Source: Thermococcus sp. (GTDB taxonomy: Archaea > Methanobacteriota_B > Thermococci > Thermococcales > Thermococcaceae). From it: a DNA stretch of 7,718 bases. Made by a program: the position numbers and the translations under genes. The notes beneath the pieces were generated by a model, which did not search any database, was not told where the DNA came from, and saw only the letters and a program-made list of their open reading frames with translations. The stretch lies in contig JAGHBN010000032.1 of NCBI GenBank assembly GCA_021160985.1, forward strand, positions 1-7,718, given 5' to 3'. Each line of letters begins with the position of its first letter. Position 1 is the first letter of the stretch. Shown here one piece after another: positions 1-5,358 of the stretch.

Positions 1-1
1 C

Positions 2-601
2 CTCTGGGACATCCTGAAGGTCGAGGAGGAGCTTGTGAGCTACATGGTTCAGCGTGCTCTCGAACTCAGGAGGAGCGAGATTGAGACCTTCAGGAAGGAC
101 TTCACCACACTCAAGAACGCCGTTCCGCCGTTTCCGAGGATAAGCTACGATGAAGCGATAAACATACTCCAGAGCAAGGGAGTTCAGATAGAGTGGGGCG
201 AGGACATGGGTGCCGACGAGGAGCGCGTCCTTACAGAGGAGTTCGAGAGTCCGTTCTTCGTCTATGGCTACCCCAAGCACATCAAGGCCTTCTACATGAA
301 GGAAGACCCCGAAGACCCGAGAAAGGTGCTCGCCGCAGATATGCTCGCGCCGGAGGGGTACGGCGAGATAATCGGCGGCTCCCAGCGTGAGGACGACTAC
401 AACAAGCTTGTCCAGAGAATCCTTGAGGAGGGCATGGATCCCAAGGACTACGAGTGGTATCTCGACCTGAGGAAGTACGGCTCAGTTCCGCACAGCGGCT
501 TCGGTCTCGGCCTTGAGCGCCTCGTCGCGTGGGTTCTCAAGCTCGACCACGTCCGCTGGGCCACGCTCTTCCCGAGGACACCGAGCAGGCTGTATCCATG
601 A
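2..601 (+). CDS. asnS: Asparaginyl-tRNA synthetase, C-terminal part (5' truncated)
   Basis: This is the C-terminal 199 residues of a class II aminoacyl-tRNA synthetase that charges tRNA-Asn with asparagine in the cytoplasm. The frame is open from base 2, so the true start lies left of the window; an internal GTG at 35 is not the start. Visible signatures are the GEIIGGSQRE block (about residues 118-127 of the visible part) and class II motif 3, GFGLGLERLVAW, near the C-terminus, which contributes to ATP binding. The ending FPRTPSRLYP is, from memory, typical of archaeal AsnRS, whereas the related archaeal AspRS usually ends differently. From memory, full-length archaeal AsnRS is about 430-440 residues, so a little less than half is present. 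The stop codon is TGA at 599-601, inside a stem-loop. A tRNA-Arg gene follows. AsnRS versus AspRS is the main alternative; the motif 3 context and C-terminus favour AsnRS. Confidence 0.93.
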   Translation, partial: LWDILKVEEELVSYMVQRALELRRSEIETFRKDFTTLKNAVPPFPRISYDEAINILQSKGVQIEWGEDMGADEERVLTEEFESPFFVYGYPKHIKAFYMKEDPEDPRKVLAADMLAPEGYGEIIGGSQREDDYNKLVQRILEEGMDPKDYEWYLDLRKYGSVPHSGFGLGLERLVAWVLKLDHVRWATLFPRTPSRLYP

Positions 602-609
602 GCCTGCTC
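583..609 (+). repeat. Perfect 9-bp inverted repeat spanning the asnS stop codon
   Basis: GAGCAGGCT at 583-591 is the exact reverse complement of AGCCTGCTC at 601-609, with a 9-base loop. The left arm and loop lie in the last asnS codons and the TGA stop overlaps the start of the right arm. It is GC-rich and could form an mRNA 3'-end hairpin. No T-run follows directly, although ACTTTTAT begins about 10 bases downstream and also belongs to the tRNA promoter. A role in termination or 3'-end stability is inference. Confidence 0.6.
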
Positions 610-620
610 CCACCACAACT

Positions 621-629
621 TTTATAAAA
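621..629 (+). promoter_or_regulatory. TATA box of tRNA-Arg gene
   Basis: TTTATAAAA is centred about 28 bases upstream of the first base of the mature tRNA. This matches the archaeal TATA-to-start distance if transcription begins at or just before the tRNA 5' end. It supports separate transcription of the tRNA from asnS. Confidence 0.7.
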
Positions 630-652
630 CTCTCCCAAGACCACTAACCCGA

Positions 653-729
<77 letters not shown>

Positions 730-770
730 TTCTTGAAATAATGATTTTTGGGATTGAGATATTTGTAATT

Positions 771-821
771 GCCACCACCTTTTATAAGGACTCCATGAAA
801 GGTGGCGAAAGGCCCTTATAC
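771..821 (+). promoter_or_regulatory. Two candidate TATA boxes upstream of the transglutaminase-like gene
   Basis: Two TATA-like elements precede the gene starting at 866: CTTTTATAAGG around 779-789 and CCCTTATACC around 813-822. Placed about 25 bases before initiation, they would give leaders of roughly 55 and 20 bases. The first is flanked by a 6-bp inverted repeat, GCCACC at 771-776 and GGTGGC at 801-806, which could be a weak operator. The rest of 730-865 is AT-rich and holds no gene I can support. Which box is used cannot be decided from sequence. Confidence 0.45.
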
Positions 822-865
822 CCCAGTATGGAAATTTCTCAATGTAACTTGCAGGGGGTACATGT

Positions 866-2473
866 ATGCCCACCGAAAAGAGGGACATACATTATTTCAT
901 AACCCGTGTTGTTAACCCTGACTTGAATTGGATTGTCGTTTCATTGCGCTCTTCTCAACCCGTGGTTTATGGGAGGGATGGATACACCGGCCTCAAGTGG
1001 AGCGACCATTCGGTTTCTGATAGGCTTGCGAGCAGGCTTGAGGAGTGGCGGGATAATCTGTGGTACGAGTACAAGCGAGATTTTCCCGAAAACGGAAAAA
1101 AGATTCTGGATGAGTTCTTTGAGATCTTGGTCGAGAGCGAAGCAAAGCTCTCAGAAGACCCAAATAAGAGAGAGGCTCTGCACGGATTGTGGAGGCTCGC
1201 CGAATCAATGGGAGATTATCTAGGCCTGAGTGAATACGTGTCCCAGAAGGCAGAAAAAGTCAAGAACAGAGCCGCAGAGATACGCGAAAGGGACCGTTAT
1301 CTAAAAGAAAAAGCTAAGGAAGCGAGTGCATCCAGAGAGTCCAAAACAAGACCAATCCCACCACACACCATAACTTCCCCACAAAGAGAAACAAATATCA
1401 AGAGAATGCCGCCAAGGAAAAAAGAGAAAAATAAACCATTACCGACAAAAACAAGAAAAACGACCCCTAAACAGCGAGTTCCCGAAAAGCGCATCAAAAA
1501 ACCTTCCACCAAGAAAAAGAGCACCACAAAAACCCTGGCTGGGTGGGTGGTTTTACTTCTCGTACTTGCTGTAGGAGCCAGTTGGGCCTTTACTGGAACT
1601 CCCACGCAGATTATAGAGGATGCGGTTTCAGAGGGGCGCAGTTTAATTGATGGTGCCAAGTCCAGTTTAATCGATGATGAGCACGGCGCCGAGTATAGTT
1701 ACGCCACTTCTCCAATCACCGGGACGTTTCCATACTGCCTGAGGGGGCGGAAGGGAGAAATATCCCTCACTCTATATGGCGGCGTTCTTGAGTATATGAA
1801 AAACGTCCCCCGCACAGTTTATTCCAATCAACAAGACGAATACTGGGACATAATGGTGGAACGTCTCATTGGCAACAGGATTCAGGATGAGTACCTCACC
1901 CCCCTTGTCGAGAGAATACAGAGCATAACCGATAATCCAGACGATCAGCTGAGAATCGCTGTGAGCCTAGTTCAGCTGATTCCCTACGACTGGAGCACCT
2001 ACAGCTCAAGCACAACCTATATGAAATCTCCCTACGAAGTTCTTTACTACAACAAAGGTGCTTGCGCAGAGAAATCCTTCCTCTTAGCATATCTGCTGAA
2101 AAAGTTGGGTTATGGGGCAGTATTGCTGGAGTACAAAGCAGAAAACCACATGGCAGTTGCGGTCAAATGCCCCCTCCAGTATGCAAACTTCCAGTATGGG
2201 GGCGCTGGATACTGCTTCATTGAAGCTACTCGGCCAACGATAATAACATACATTCCAGATACCTACATCGGAGTCGGTGAGCTAAAATCCACCCCCCATA
2301 TAATATTCGTGAGCGATGGAAGAGAGTTTGCAGGAGTTAAAGAAGAGTACAGAGACGCCGAGGACTACGAACGGTTAATGGAACTCGCTCACCGCAACAA
2401 CAATGTTCTCCCTCAACCTGAATACCAACGCTGGGTCTATCTAACCAATAAATACTGTTTGCATGACAACTAA
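866..2473 (+). CDS. Membrane-anchored transglutaminase-like (papain-fold) protein
   Basis: The 535-residue protein has four parts. Residues 1-150 are a soluble, largely helical, charged region I do not recognise. Residues 151-222 are a low-complexity linker rich in Lys, Pro and Thr. Residues 224-242 are one membrane span. Residues 243-535 contain a transglutaminase-like domain. The catalytic signature is visible as Cys400 in KGACAEKS, His428 in AENHMAVAV, and an acidic residue in CFIEATRP at Glu453, where most of the superfamily has Asp. The basic linker before the span predicts N-terminus in, catalytic domain outside. Members of this fold can be proteases, cross-linking enzymes or non-catalytic binders; the substrate is unknown. 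The ATG at 866 is preceded by GGGGGT at 854-859 with good spacing. It appears to be a single-gene unit: a tRNA gene lies upstream and a convergent gene downstream. Base composition in sampled stretches is lower in GC than in neighbours (by hand 32% at 1381-1440 and 50% at 1861-1920, against 65% in asnS at 481-540), partly because of the Lys-rich linker. Confidence 0.8.
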   Translation: MPTEKRDIHYFITRVVNPDLNWIVVSLRSSQPVVYGRDGYTGLKWSDHSVSDRLASRLEEWRDNLWYEYKRDFPENGKKILDEFFEILVESEAKLSEDPNKREALHGLWRLAESMGDYLGLSEYVSQKAEKVKNRAAEIRERDRYLKEKAKEASASRESKTRPIPPHTITSPQRETNIKRMPPRKKEKNKPLPTKTRKTTPKQRVPEKRIKKPSTKKKSTTKTLAGWVVLLLVLAVGASWAFTGTPTQIIEDAVSEGRSLIDGAKSSLIDDEHGAEYSYATSPITGTFPYCLRGRKGEISLTLYGGVLEYMKNVPRTVYSNQQDEYWDIMVERLIGNRIQDEYLTPLVERIQSITDNPDDQLRIAVSLVQLIPYDWSTYSSSTTYMKSPYEVLYYNKGACAEKSFLLAYLLKKLGYGAVLLEYKAENHMAVAVKCPLQYANFQYGGAGYCFIEATRPTIITYIPDTYIGVGELKSTPHIIFVSDGREFAGVKEEYRDAEDYERLMELAHRNNNVLPQPEYQRWVYLTNKYCLHDN

Positions 2474-2490
2474 AGCACGACTTTAGATTT
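2470..2490 (+). terminator. Stem-loop and short T-run at the end of the transglutaminase-like gene
   Basis: CTAAAG (2470-2475) pairs with CTTTAG (2481-2486) around a 5-base loop, followed by ATTTT. The left arm contains the TAA stop (2471-2473). Archaeal termination depends mainly on T-runs, so the hairpin may only stabilise the 3' end. The T-run is short. Confidence 0.4.
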
Positions 2491-2492
2491 TG

Positions 2493-2531
2493 AGAAGGTT
2501 CTTTGCCAGCCTCTTCAGAGACCAACCTTCT
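2493..2531. repeat. 8-bp inverted repeat in the convergent spacer
   Basis: AGAAGGTT (2493-2500) is the exact reverse complement of AACCTTCT (2524-2531), separated by 23 bases. It lies between two convergent genes (stops at 2473 and 2576) and could form a hairpin in either transcript. The long loop makes a chance occurrence possible. Confidence 0.3.
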
Positions 2532-2553
2532 TCCGAGATAGTGGAGGGAACAG

Positions 2554-2572
2554 AACAAAAAGAAAAGAGAAA
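2554..2572 (-). terminator. T-rich terminator of the thiamine-binding protein gene
   Basis: Just past the TGA stop at 2578-2576, the minus strand reads TTTCTCTTTTCTTTTTGTT, an interrupted T-tract. Oligo-T tracts on the coding strand are the usual archaeal termination signal. No strong hairpin precedes it. Confidence 0.55.
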
Positions 2573-2575
2573 CCC

Positions 2576-3718
2576 TCACTTCCTCCTGCGCAGGAGCGGG
2601 AGCACCGCGAGGGCCACGATAAATGCCGGCCCGCAGATACCGCCCGACTCGTTCTCAGAAGCGCTCGCTGAAGCGGTTTCCGTCGGCGATATTTCCCCGG
2701 GGCTCTTGCCTTCGACCATTATGGCAGTCCACTCCTTGATCCACTTGTCCGTGTTCTTAGCTATCTCCTCAGGGCTGAGCTTTACCGGGTTTTGGGGCTT
2801 CAAGGCATAGTTGAAGCACTCTGGCAGCTGAACCTCCTCATTAACGGGGAACATCCACTGATTGAGCGGGAGCTTCTCCTGGGCTTCCTTGCTTATCAGG
2901 AAGTCTATAAACTTCTTTGCGAGCTCGGCGTGTTTGGCACCCTTGACGATTCCGGCACCCTCAATCTGCACGTAAGAAGTGTCGTTGAGGAACACCGCCC
3001 CAATCCCGGTGTCGTTGTAGTTGCAGGCAGAGTAAGCCGGGTCCGTCGCATAGCTCAGGAAAAGGGGTGCCTGTCCGTTGTCCCACATCTCCCAGCCTGC
3101 TGTCCAGCCCTTTACAACTATGACGTCGTTGTCGCGGAGCTTGGCCCAGAAGTACGGCCACCTGTCGCCGTAGGCCCCGATGGTCCAGAGGAGAAACGCC
3201 ATACCCGTGGAGCTCGTGCGCGGATCCTCGATTATGAGCTTCCCCCTCCACTCCGGTTTCAGCAGGTCTTCGAATGTCCTCGGAGGGTTCTGAACCTCAT
3301 CCTTCTTGTACACTATCGCAATCGCCCCGTAGTCGTATGGGGTGAGGTGGAATTCCGGATCGAAGTTGTTGATTATCCATTCGGGGATGTACTGGGCGTT
3401 GGGGGGCTTGTAGGGCTCTAGAAGATCCTCCTGAATTGCCTTCTGAAGGTAGCTGTTGTCAATACCAACAACCACGTCCGCCTGCGGGTTGTTTTTCTCG
3501 AGGATGAGCCTGTTCAGCACCTGCCCGGCATCCCCCAGCAGGATGAGATTGACCTTCACGCCGTGCTCTTTTTCAAATATAGGAATTATCTGCTTCATCC
3601 ACGGCTCTATGCTGTCGTAGGAGTAAACTGTCAGGGTTTCCTGGGCCGCTACCGGTCTGGGGAATGCAGCCAGTGAGAACGCGACCAGCAGGACGAAGAA
3701 AAGTCCAATCCTCCTCAA
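2576..3718 (-). CDS. Thiamine-type ABC transporter substrate-binding protein with CGP-CTERM
   Basis: This 380-residue secreted solute-binding protein resembles the ThiB/TbpA family, which captures thiamine or its phosphates for an ABC importer. It opens with a Sec signal peptide (RR, hydrophobic core residues 5-19, likely cleavage after Ala25 in VAAQE) and has no lipobox Cys. The mature part starts LTVYSYDS and contains ADVVVGIDNS (80-89) and SYATDPAYS, both characteristic of ThiB-like proteins. Residues 344-358 form a Ser/Thr/Glu-rich spacer, followed by ICGPA (Cys362), a short hydrophobic span and RRRK at the end. That is the CGP-CTERM signal of Thermococcales, presumed to anchor the protein at the membrane. 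The start is TTG at 3718, with GGGGGTGA 4 bases upstream; no in-frame ATG fits better. Permease and ATPase genes are absent on both sides, so partners must lie elsewhere. The ligand is inferred from family resemblance; another small ligand is possible. Confidence 0.88.
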   Translation of the reverse strand: MRRIGLFFVLLVAFSLAAFPRPVAAQETLTVYSYDSIEPWMKQIIPIFEKEHGVKVNLILLGDAGQVLNRLILEKNNPQADVVVGIDNSYLQKAIQEDLLEPYKPPNAQYIPEWIINNFDPEFHLTPYDYGAIAIVYKKDEVQNPPRTFEDLLKPEWRGKLIIEDPRTSSTGMAFLLWTIGAYGDRWPYFWAKLRDNDVIVVKGWTAGWEMWDNGQAPLFLSYATDPAYSACNYNDTGIGAVFLNDTSYVQIEGAGIVKGAKHAELAKKFIDFLISKEAQEKLPLNQWMFPVNEEVQLPECFNYALKPQNPVKLSPEEIAKNTDKWIKEWTAIMVEGKSPGEISPTETASASASENESGGICGPAFIVALAVLPLLRRRK

Positions 3719-3770
3719 ACTCTCACCCCCATTAACAGGTTGTCTTCATGAATAAGTTGGTAATAGCGGC

Positions 3771-3780
3771 TTTAAAAAAG
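3771..3780 (-). promoter_or_regulatory. Candidate TATA box for the thiamine-binding protein gene
   Basis: On the minus strand CTTTTTTAAA lies about 55 bases before the TTG start, predicting a leader of roughly 25-30 bases that contains the GGGGGTGA ribosome binding site. I see no riboswitch-sized structured leader: only 96 bases separate this gene from the upstream NYN gene. A THI-box riboswitch therefore looks unlikely. Confidence 0.5.
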
Positions 3781-3803
3781 TTTAGGGACAGATATGGGAA
3801 GCG

Positions 3804-3814
3804 GAATAAAAATA
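3804..3814 (-). terminator. T-rich terminator after the NYN gene pair
   Basis: Directly after the TGA stop (3817-3815) the minus strand reads ATATTTTTATT, a T-rich run suited to archaeal termination. It would separate the NYN pair from the thiamine-binding protein gene on the same strand. Confidence 0.45.
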
Positions 3815-4309
3815 TCACTGAGAATTCTCCTTTCTCTCCATTTTGATAACGTAATCAGCGGAGTTCTGGAGCGCAACGGAGAAGCCAGGATCCGTCCCAA
3901 TCACAATGGTCTCCTTACCCTTTCTCTTAGCCTCGTTTATGATCGGGAGAAAATCGGCATCGCGCGTCGCCAGGGCTATCACATCGACGTCCGAGTTGTA
4001 AATGAGCTCCATCGCTTCTATGGCTATCCTCACGTCCGTATCTCCCGCCACGATGATGGGCTCGAGTCCCTGGTTGACGACAGCCTCTATCAGCCCCTGA
4101 GGAGCGTACTGGTTAAGAACAACCTTGGCCACCCGAATTTTTCCAATCCTCTCAAGGGCCTCAACTATGTCCTCAAGCTTTATCCCGAACTCCTTGCGGA
4201 GAATATTTGGGCCGTCTATTATGAGCCCTATACTCTTGCCCTTAATAGGCCGAGACTCCCCAACTCCCTTTTCTCCCCTCCTAAACACCTTGAACAGGGT
4301 TTCTTTCAT
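3815..4309 (-). CDS. NYN-domain protein (TIGR00288-like), intact acidic site
   Basis: The 164-residue protein consists of a short basic N-terminal extension (1-24) and an NYN domain (about 25-157). NYN is a PIN-like fold whose characterised members are mostly metal-dependent RNases. Visible acidic residues are Asp32 in IIDGPN, Asp90 and Asp92 in GDTDV, Glu98, Asp109, and Asp117/Asp119 in TRDADFLP. The last motif corresponds to the SGDSDF motif of LabA/DUF88 relatives. The set looks complete, so nuclease activity is plausible, but the substrate is unknown. No signal peptide or membrane span is seen, so it should be cytoplasmic. Its ATG (4309-4307) overlaps the TGA of the upstream paralogue as ATGA, with GGGGGATGA just before it, which implies translational coupling. 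The two proteins are closely similar along the whole domain and arose by tandem duplication. From memory, TIGR00288 is widespread in archaea and functionally uncharacterised. Confidence 0.85.
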   Translation of the reverse strand: MKETLFKVFRRGEKGVGESRPIKGKSIGLIIDGPNILRKEFGIKLEDIVEALERIGKIRVAKVVLNQYAPQGLIEAVVNQGLEPIIVAGDTDVRIAIEAMELIYNSDVDVIALATRDADFLPIINEAKRKGKETIVIGTDPGFSVALQNSADYVIKMERKENSQ

Positions 4310-4839
4310 CCTTCATCCCCCTCTGAACTGAGTACTACCGTGTAATCCGCCGCGTGCTTGAGGGCGACCGAAAACCCGGGCTCGACCCCCACCACGATGG
4401 TTTCCTTGCCCTTTTCCTTCGCCTTAAGTACAACCGGCAGGAACTCCGCGTTTCTAGTGGCGATTGCTATCGCATCGATGTTGGGGTTGTATATCTCCCT
4501 CATCGCCTCCACAGCGAGCTTCACGCCCGTCTCGCCCGAAACCACCAGAGCTTCAAACCCCTGGTTGGCAATAGCCTCTATGAGCCCCTGGGGAGCATAC
4601 TGATTGAGTATGACCTTTGCAACCCTGAGGTCTCCCAGCCCCTCCAGCGCCTCAACTATGTCCTCCAGCTTGACCCCAAGCTCCTTCCTGAGAATGTTGG
4701 GGCCGTCAATGAGCAGTGCAATCCTCTTTCCCCTACTTATCTTCCGCCTCATCATACCGATACTCTTCACTCCGTCCTTAGTCATCGATATTATCTTCTC
4801 CCAGTTACCTCCTGGCATAGGAGTCACCGTTGGAATCAT
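4306..4839 (-). CDS. NYN-domain paralogue with degenerate acidic site
   Basis: The 177-residue protein is the first gene of the NYN pair and aligns without gaps to its partner from GKRIALLIDGPN (37-48) to about residue 170, with an offset of 13. Asp45 and Asp122 are kept. Partner residues Asp90, Asp92, Asp117, Asp119 and Asp140 are replaced by Glu103, Gly105, Asn130, Glu132 and Glu153. Loss of the acids in GETGV and TRNAEF suggests reduced or absent metal-dependent cleavage, so this may be a pseudo-nuclease that binds RNA or the partner. The reading frame is intact and the fold core well conserved, so it is not a decayed gene. Two starts are plausible: ATG 4839 with GGAGGA 6 bases upstream, and ATG 4818 (Met8) with GGTGA 5 bases upstream. 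The N-terminal extension is basic and not recognised. The alternative, that Glu substitutes functionally for Asp, does not explain the Gly and Asn changes. Confidence 0.82.
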   Translation of the reverse strand: MIPTVTPMPGGNWEKIISMTKDGVKSIGMMRRKISRGKRIALLIDGPNILRKELGVKLEDIVEALEGLGDLRVAKVILNQYAPQGLIEAIANQGFEALVVSGETGVKLAVEAMREIYNPNIDAIAIATRNAEFLPVVLKAKEKGKETIVVGVEPGFSVALKHAADYTVVLSSEGDEG

Positions 4840-4868
4840 ACAATATCCTCCATAACTACGGCCTACTC

Positions 4869-4878
4869 CTTAAAAAGG
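4869..4878 (-). promoter_or_regulatory. Candidate TATA box for the NYN operon
   Basis: On the minus strand CCTTTTTAAG lies 30-39 bases before ATG 4839. Initiation about 25 bases downstream would fall near 4847, on top of the GGAGGA of the first start, and would favour the second start at 4818. A second T/A box, GCCCTTTTAAAT (minus strand, 4899-4910), would give initiation near 4878 and suit the first start. The sequence does not decide between them. Confidence 0.45.
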
Positions 4879-4899
4879 TTGATTCCCTATCCGTGAAAA

Positions 4900-4922
4900 T
4901 TTAAAAGGGCGAACTATAAAAC
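4900..4922 (+). promoter_or_regulatory. Candidate TATA boxes for the small membrane protein gene
   Basis: Two plus-strand boxes are present: TTTAAAAG at 4900-4907 (preceded by GAAAA, resembling a purine-rich BRE) and CTATAAAAC at 4914-4922. They predict initiation near 4930 and 4944 respectively. The first leaves room for the GGGTGAGG ribosome binding site (4945-4952). The region is shared with the divergent NYN operon. Confidence 0.45.
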
Positions 4923-4930
4923 CCACGTGG
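4923..4930. promoter_or_regulatory. CCACGTGG palindrome in the divergent promoter region
   Basis: A perfect 8-bp palindrome sits just after the plus-strand TATA boxes, near the predicted start site, where an archaeal repressor could block initiation. It does not extend beyond 8 bp. An operator role is inference only. Confidence 0.25.
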
Positions 4931-4953
4931 TGTGAAAGGTACACGGGTGAGGC

Positions 4954-5358
4954 ATGACAATGAAGTCCAATCCTGGAAAGGCCCCACTCAAGGGAAAGAT
5001 TGGGGGCATGGCCCTCGGGATAGCCACCGCCCTCGCGGCCATAGTTATCATTGCCGCGCTCTTCGGGGAGAACTTCGACGATAATGGCATTACTGGGGCA
5101 GTTGCAGGAACCAGCGCAGCCTTACTCCTGAACCGCACACTGGGGAAGCTCAAAAAGCATGCCCTCGGAGCTTACATCGGCCTGGTGTTCCTCGACACCG
5201 CTACCGCAGCCTTCATAGTAACGTGGTTCTCCCTCAGTCCAGAGGGGCTCTTCCAGTTTATCCTGTACCTGACCCCCATATACCTCCTCATCGGCACCAT
5301 TGATTACATCCTGCTGAAAACACTGGAGAAAAGGGAAGCTCAGAGGAGCCTCTTGTAG
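4954..5358 (+). CDS. Small multi-span membrane protein, function unknown
   Basis: I do not recognise this 134-residue protein. A basic N-terminus (Lys4, Lys9, Lys13, Lys15) is followed by hydrophobic segments at about 16-38, 45-60 (short, Ala/Gly-rich), 71-92 and 100-121. It ends with a charged tail, KTLEKREAQR. Basic residues 61-68 (RTLGKLKK) form an inner loop, which suggests three or four spans with both ends probably in the cytoplasm. Acidic residues inside or next to spans (Asp81, Asp117) are notable but not diagnostic. ATG 4954 has GGGTGAGG only 1-3 bases upstream; the in-frame ATG at 4960 has better spacing to GGTGA and may be the real start. The gene is divergent from the NYN operon and its last 19 bases overlap the 3' end of tmcA on the other strand. 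It reads as a real gene because of its promoter, ribosome binding site and coherent membrane topology. Confidence 0.7.
   Translation: MTMKSNPGKAPLKGKIGGMALGIATALAAIVIIAALFGENFDDNGITGAVAGTSAALLLNRTLGKLKKHALGAYIGLVFLDTATAAFIVTWFSLSPEGLFQFILYLTPIYLLIGTIDYILLKTLEKREAQRSLL

Noticed and set aside
730..865. C/D box guide RNA in the AT-rich spacer
   Set aside because: There is a weak TGATTT but no proper RTGATGA box C and no CTGA box D at suitable spacing.
1297..1659. 120-codon minus-strand frame inside the transglutaminase-like gene
   Set aside because: It mirrors the Lys-rich linker as a Phe/Leu-rich stretch; the sense frame has the promoter, ribosome binding site and catalytic motifs.
2792..3421. 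209-codon plus-strand open frame opposite the thiamine-binding protein gene
   Set aside because: It is antisense to a well-supported gene and has no recognisable motif or promoter.
3719..3814. THI-box riboswitch upstream of the thiamine-binding protein gene
   Set aside because: The gap is only 96 bases, with a TATA box about 55 bases from the start codon, leaving a leader far too short for the aptamer.
3794..4896. Plus-strand frames of 183 and 180 codons opposite the NYN genes
   Set aside because: Both are antisense to the NYN genes and resemble each other only because they mirror the duplicated genes.
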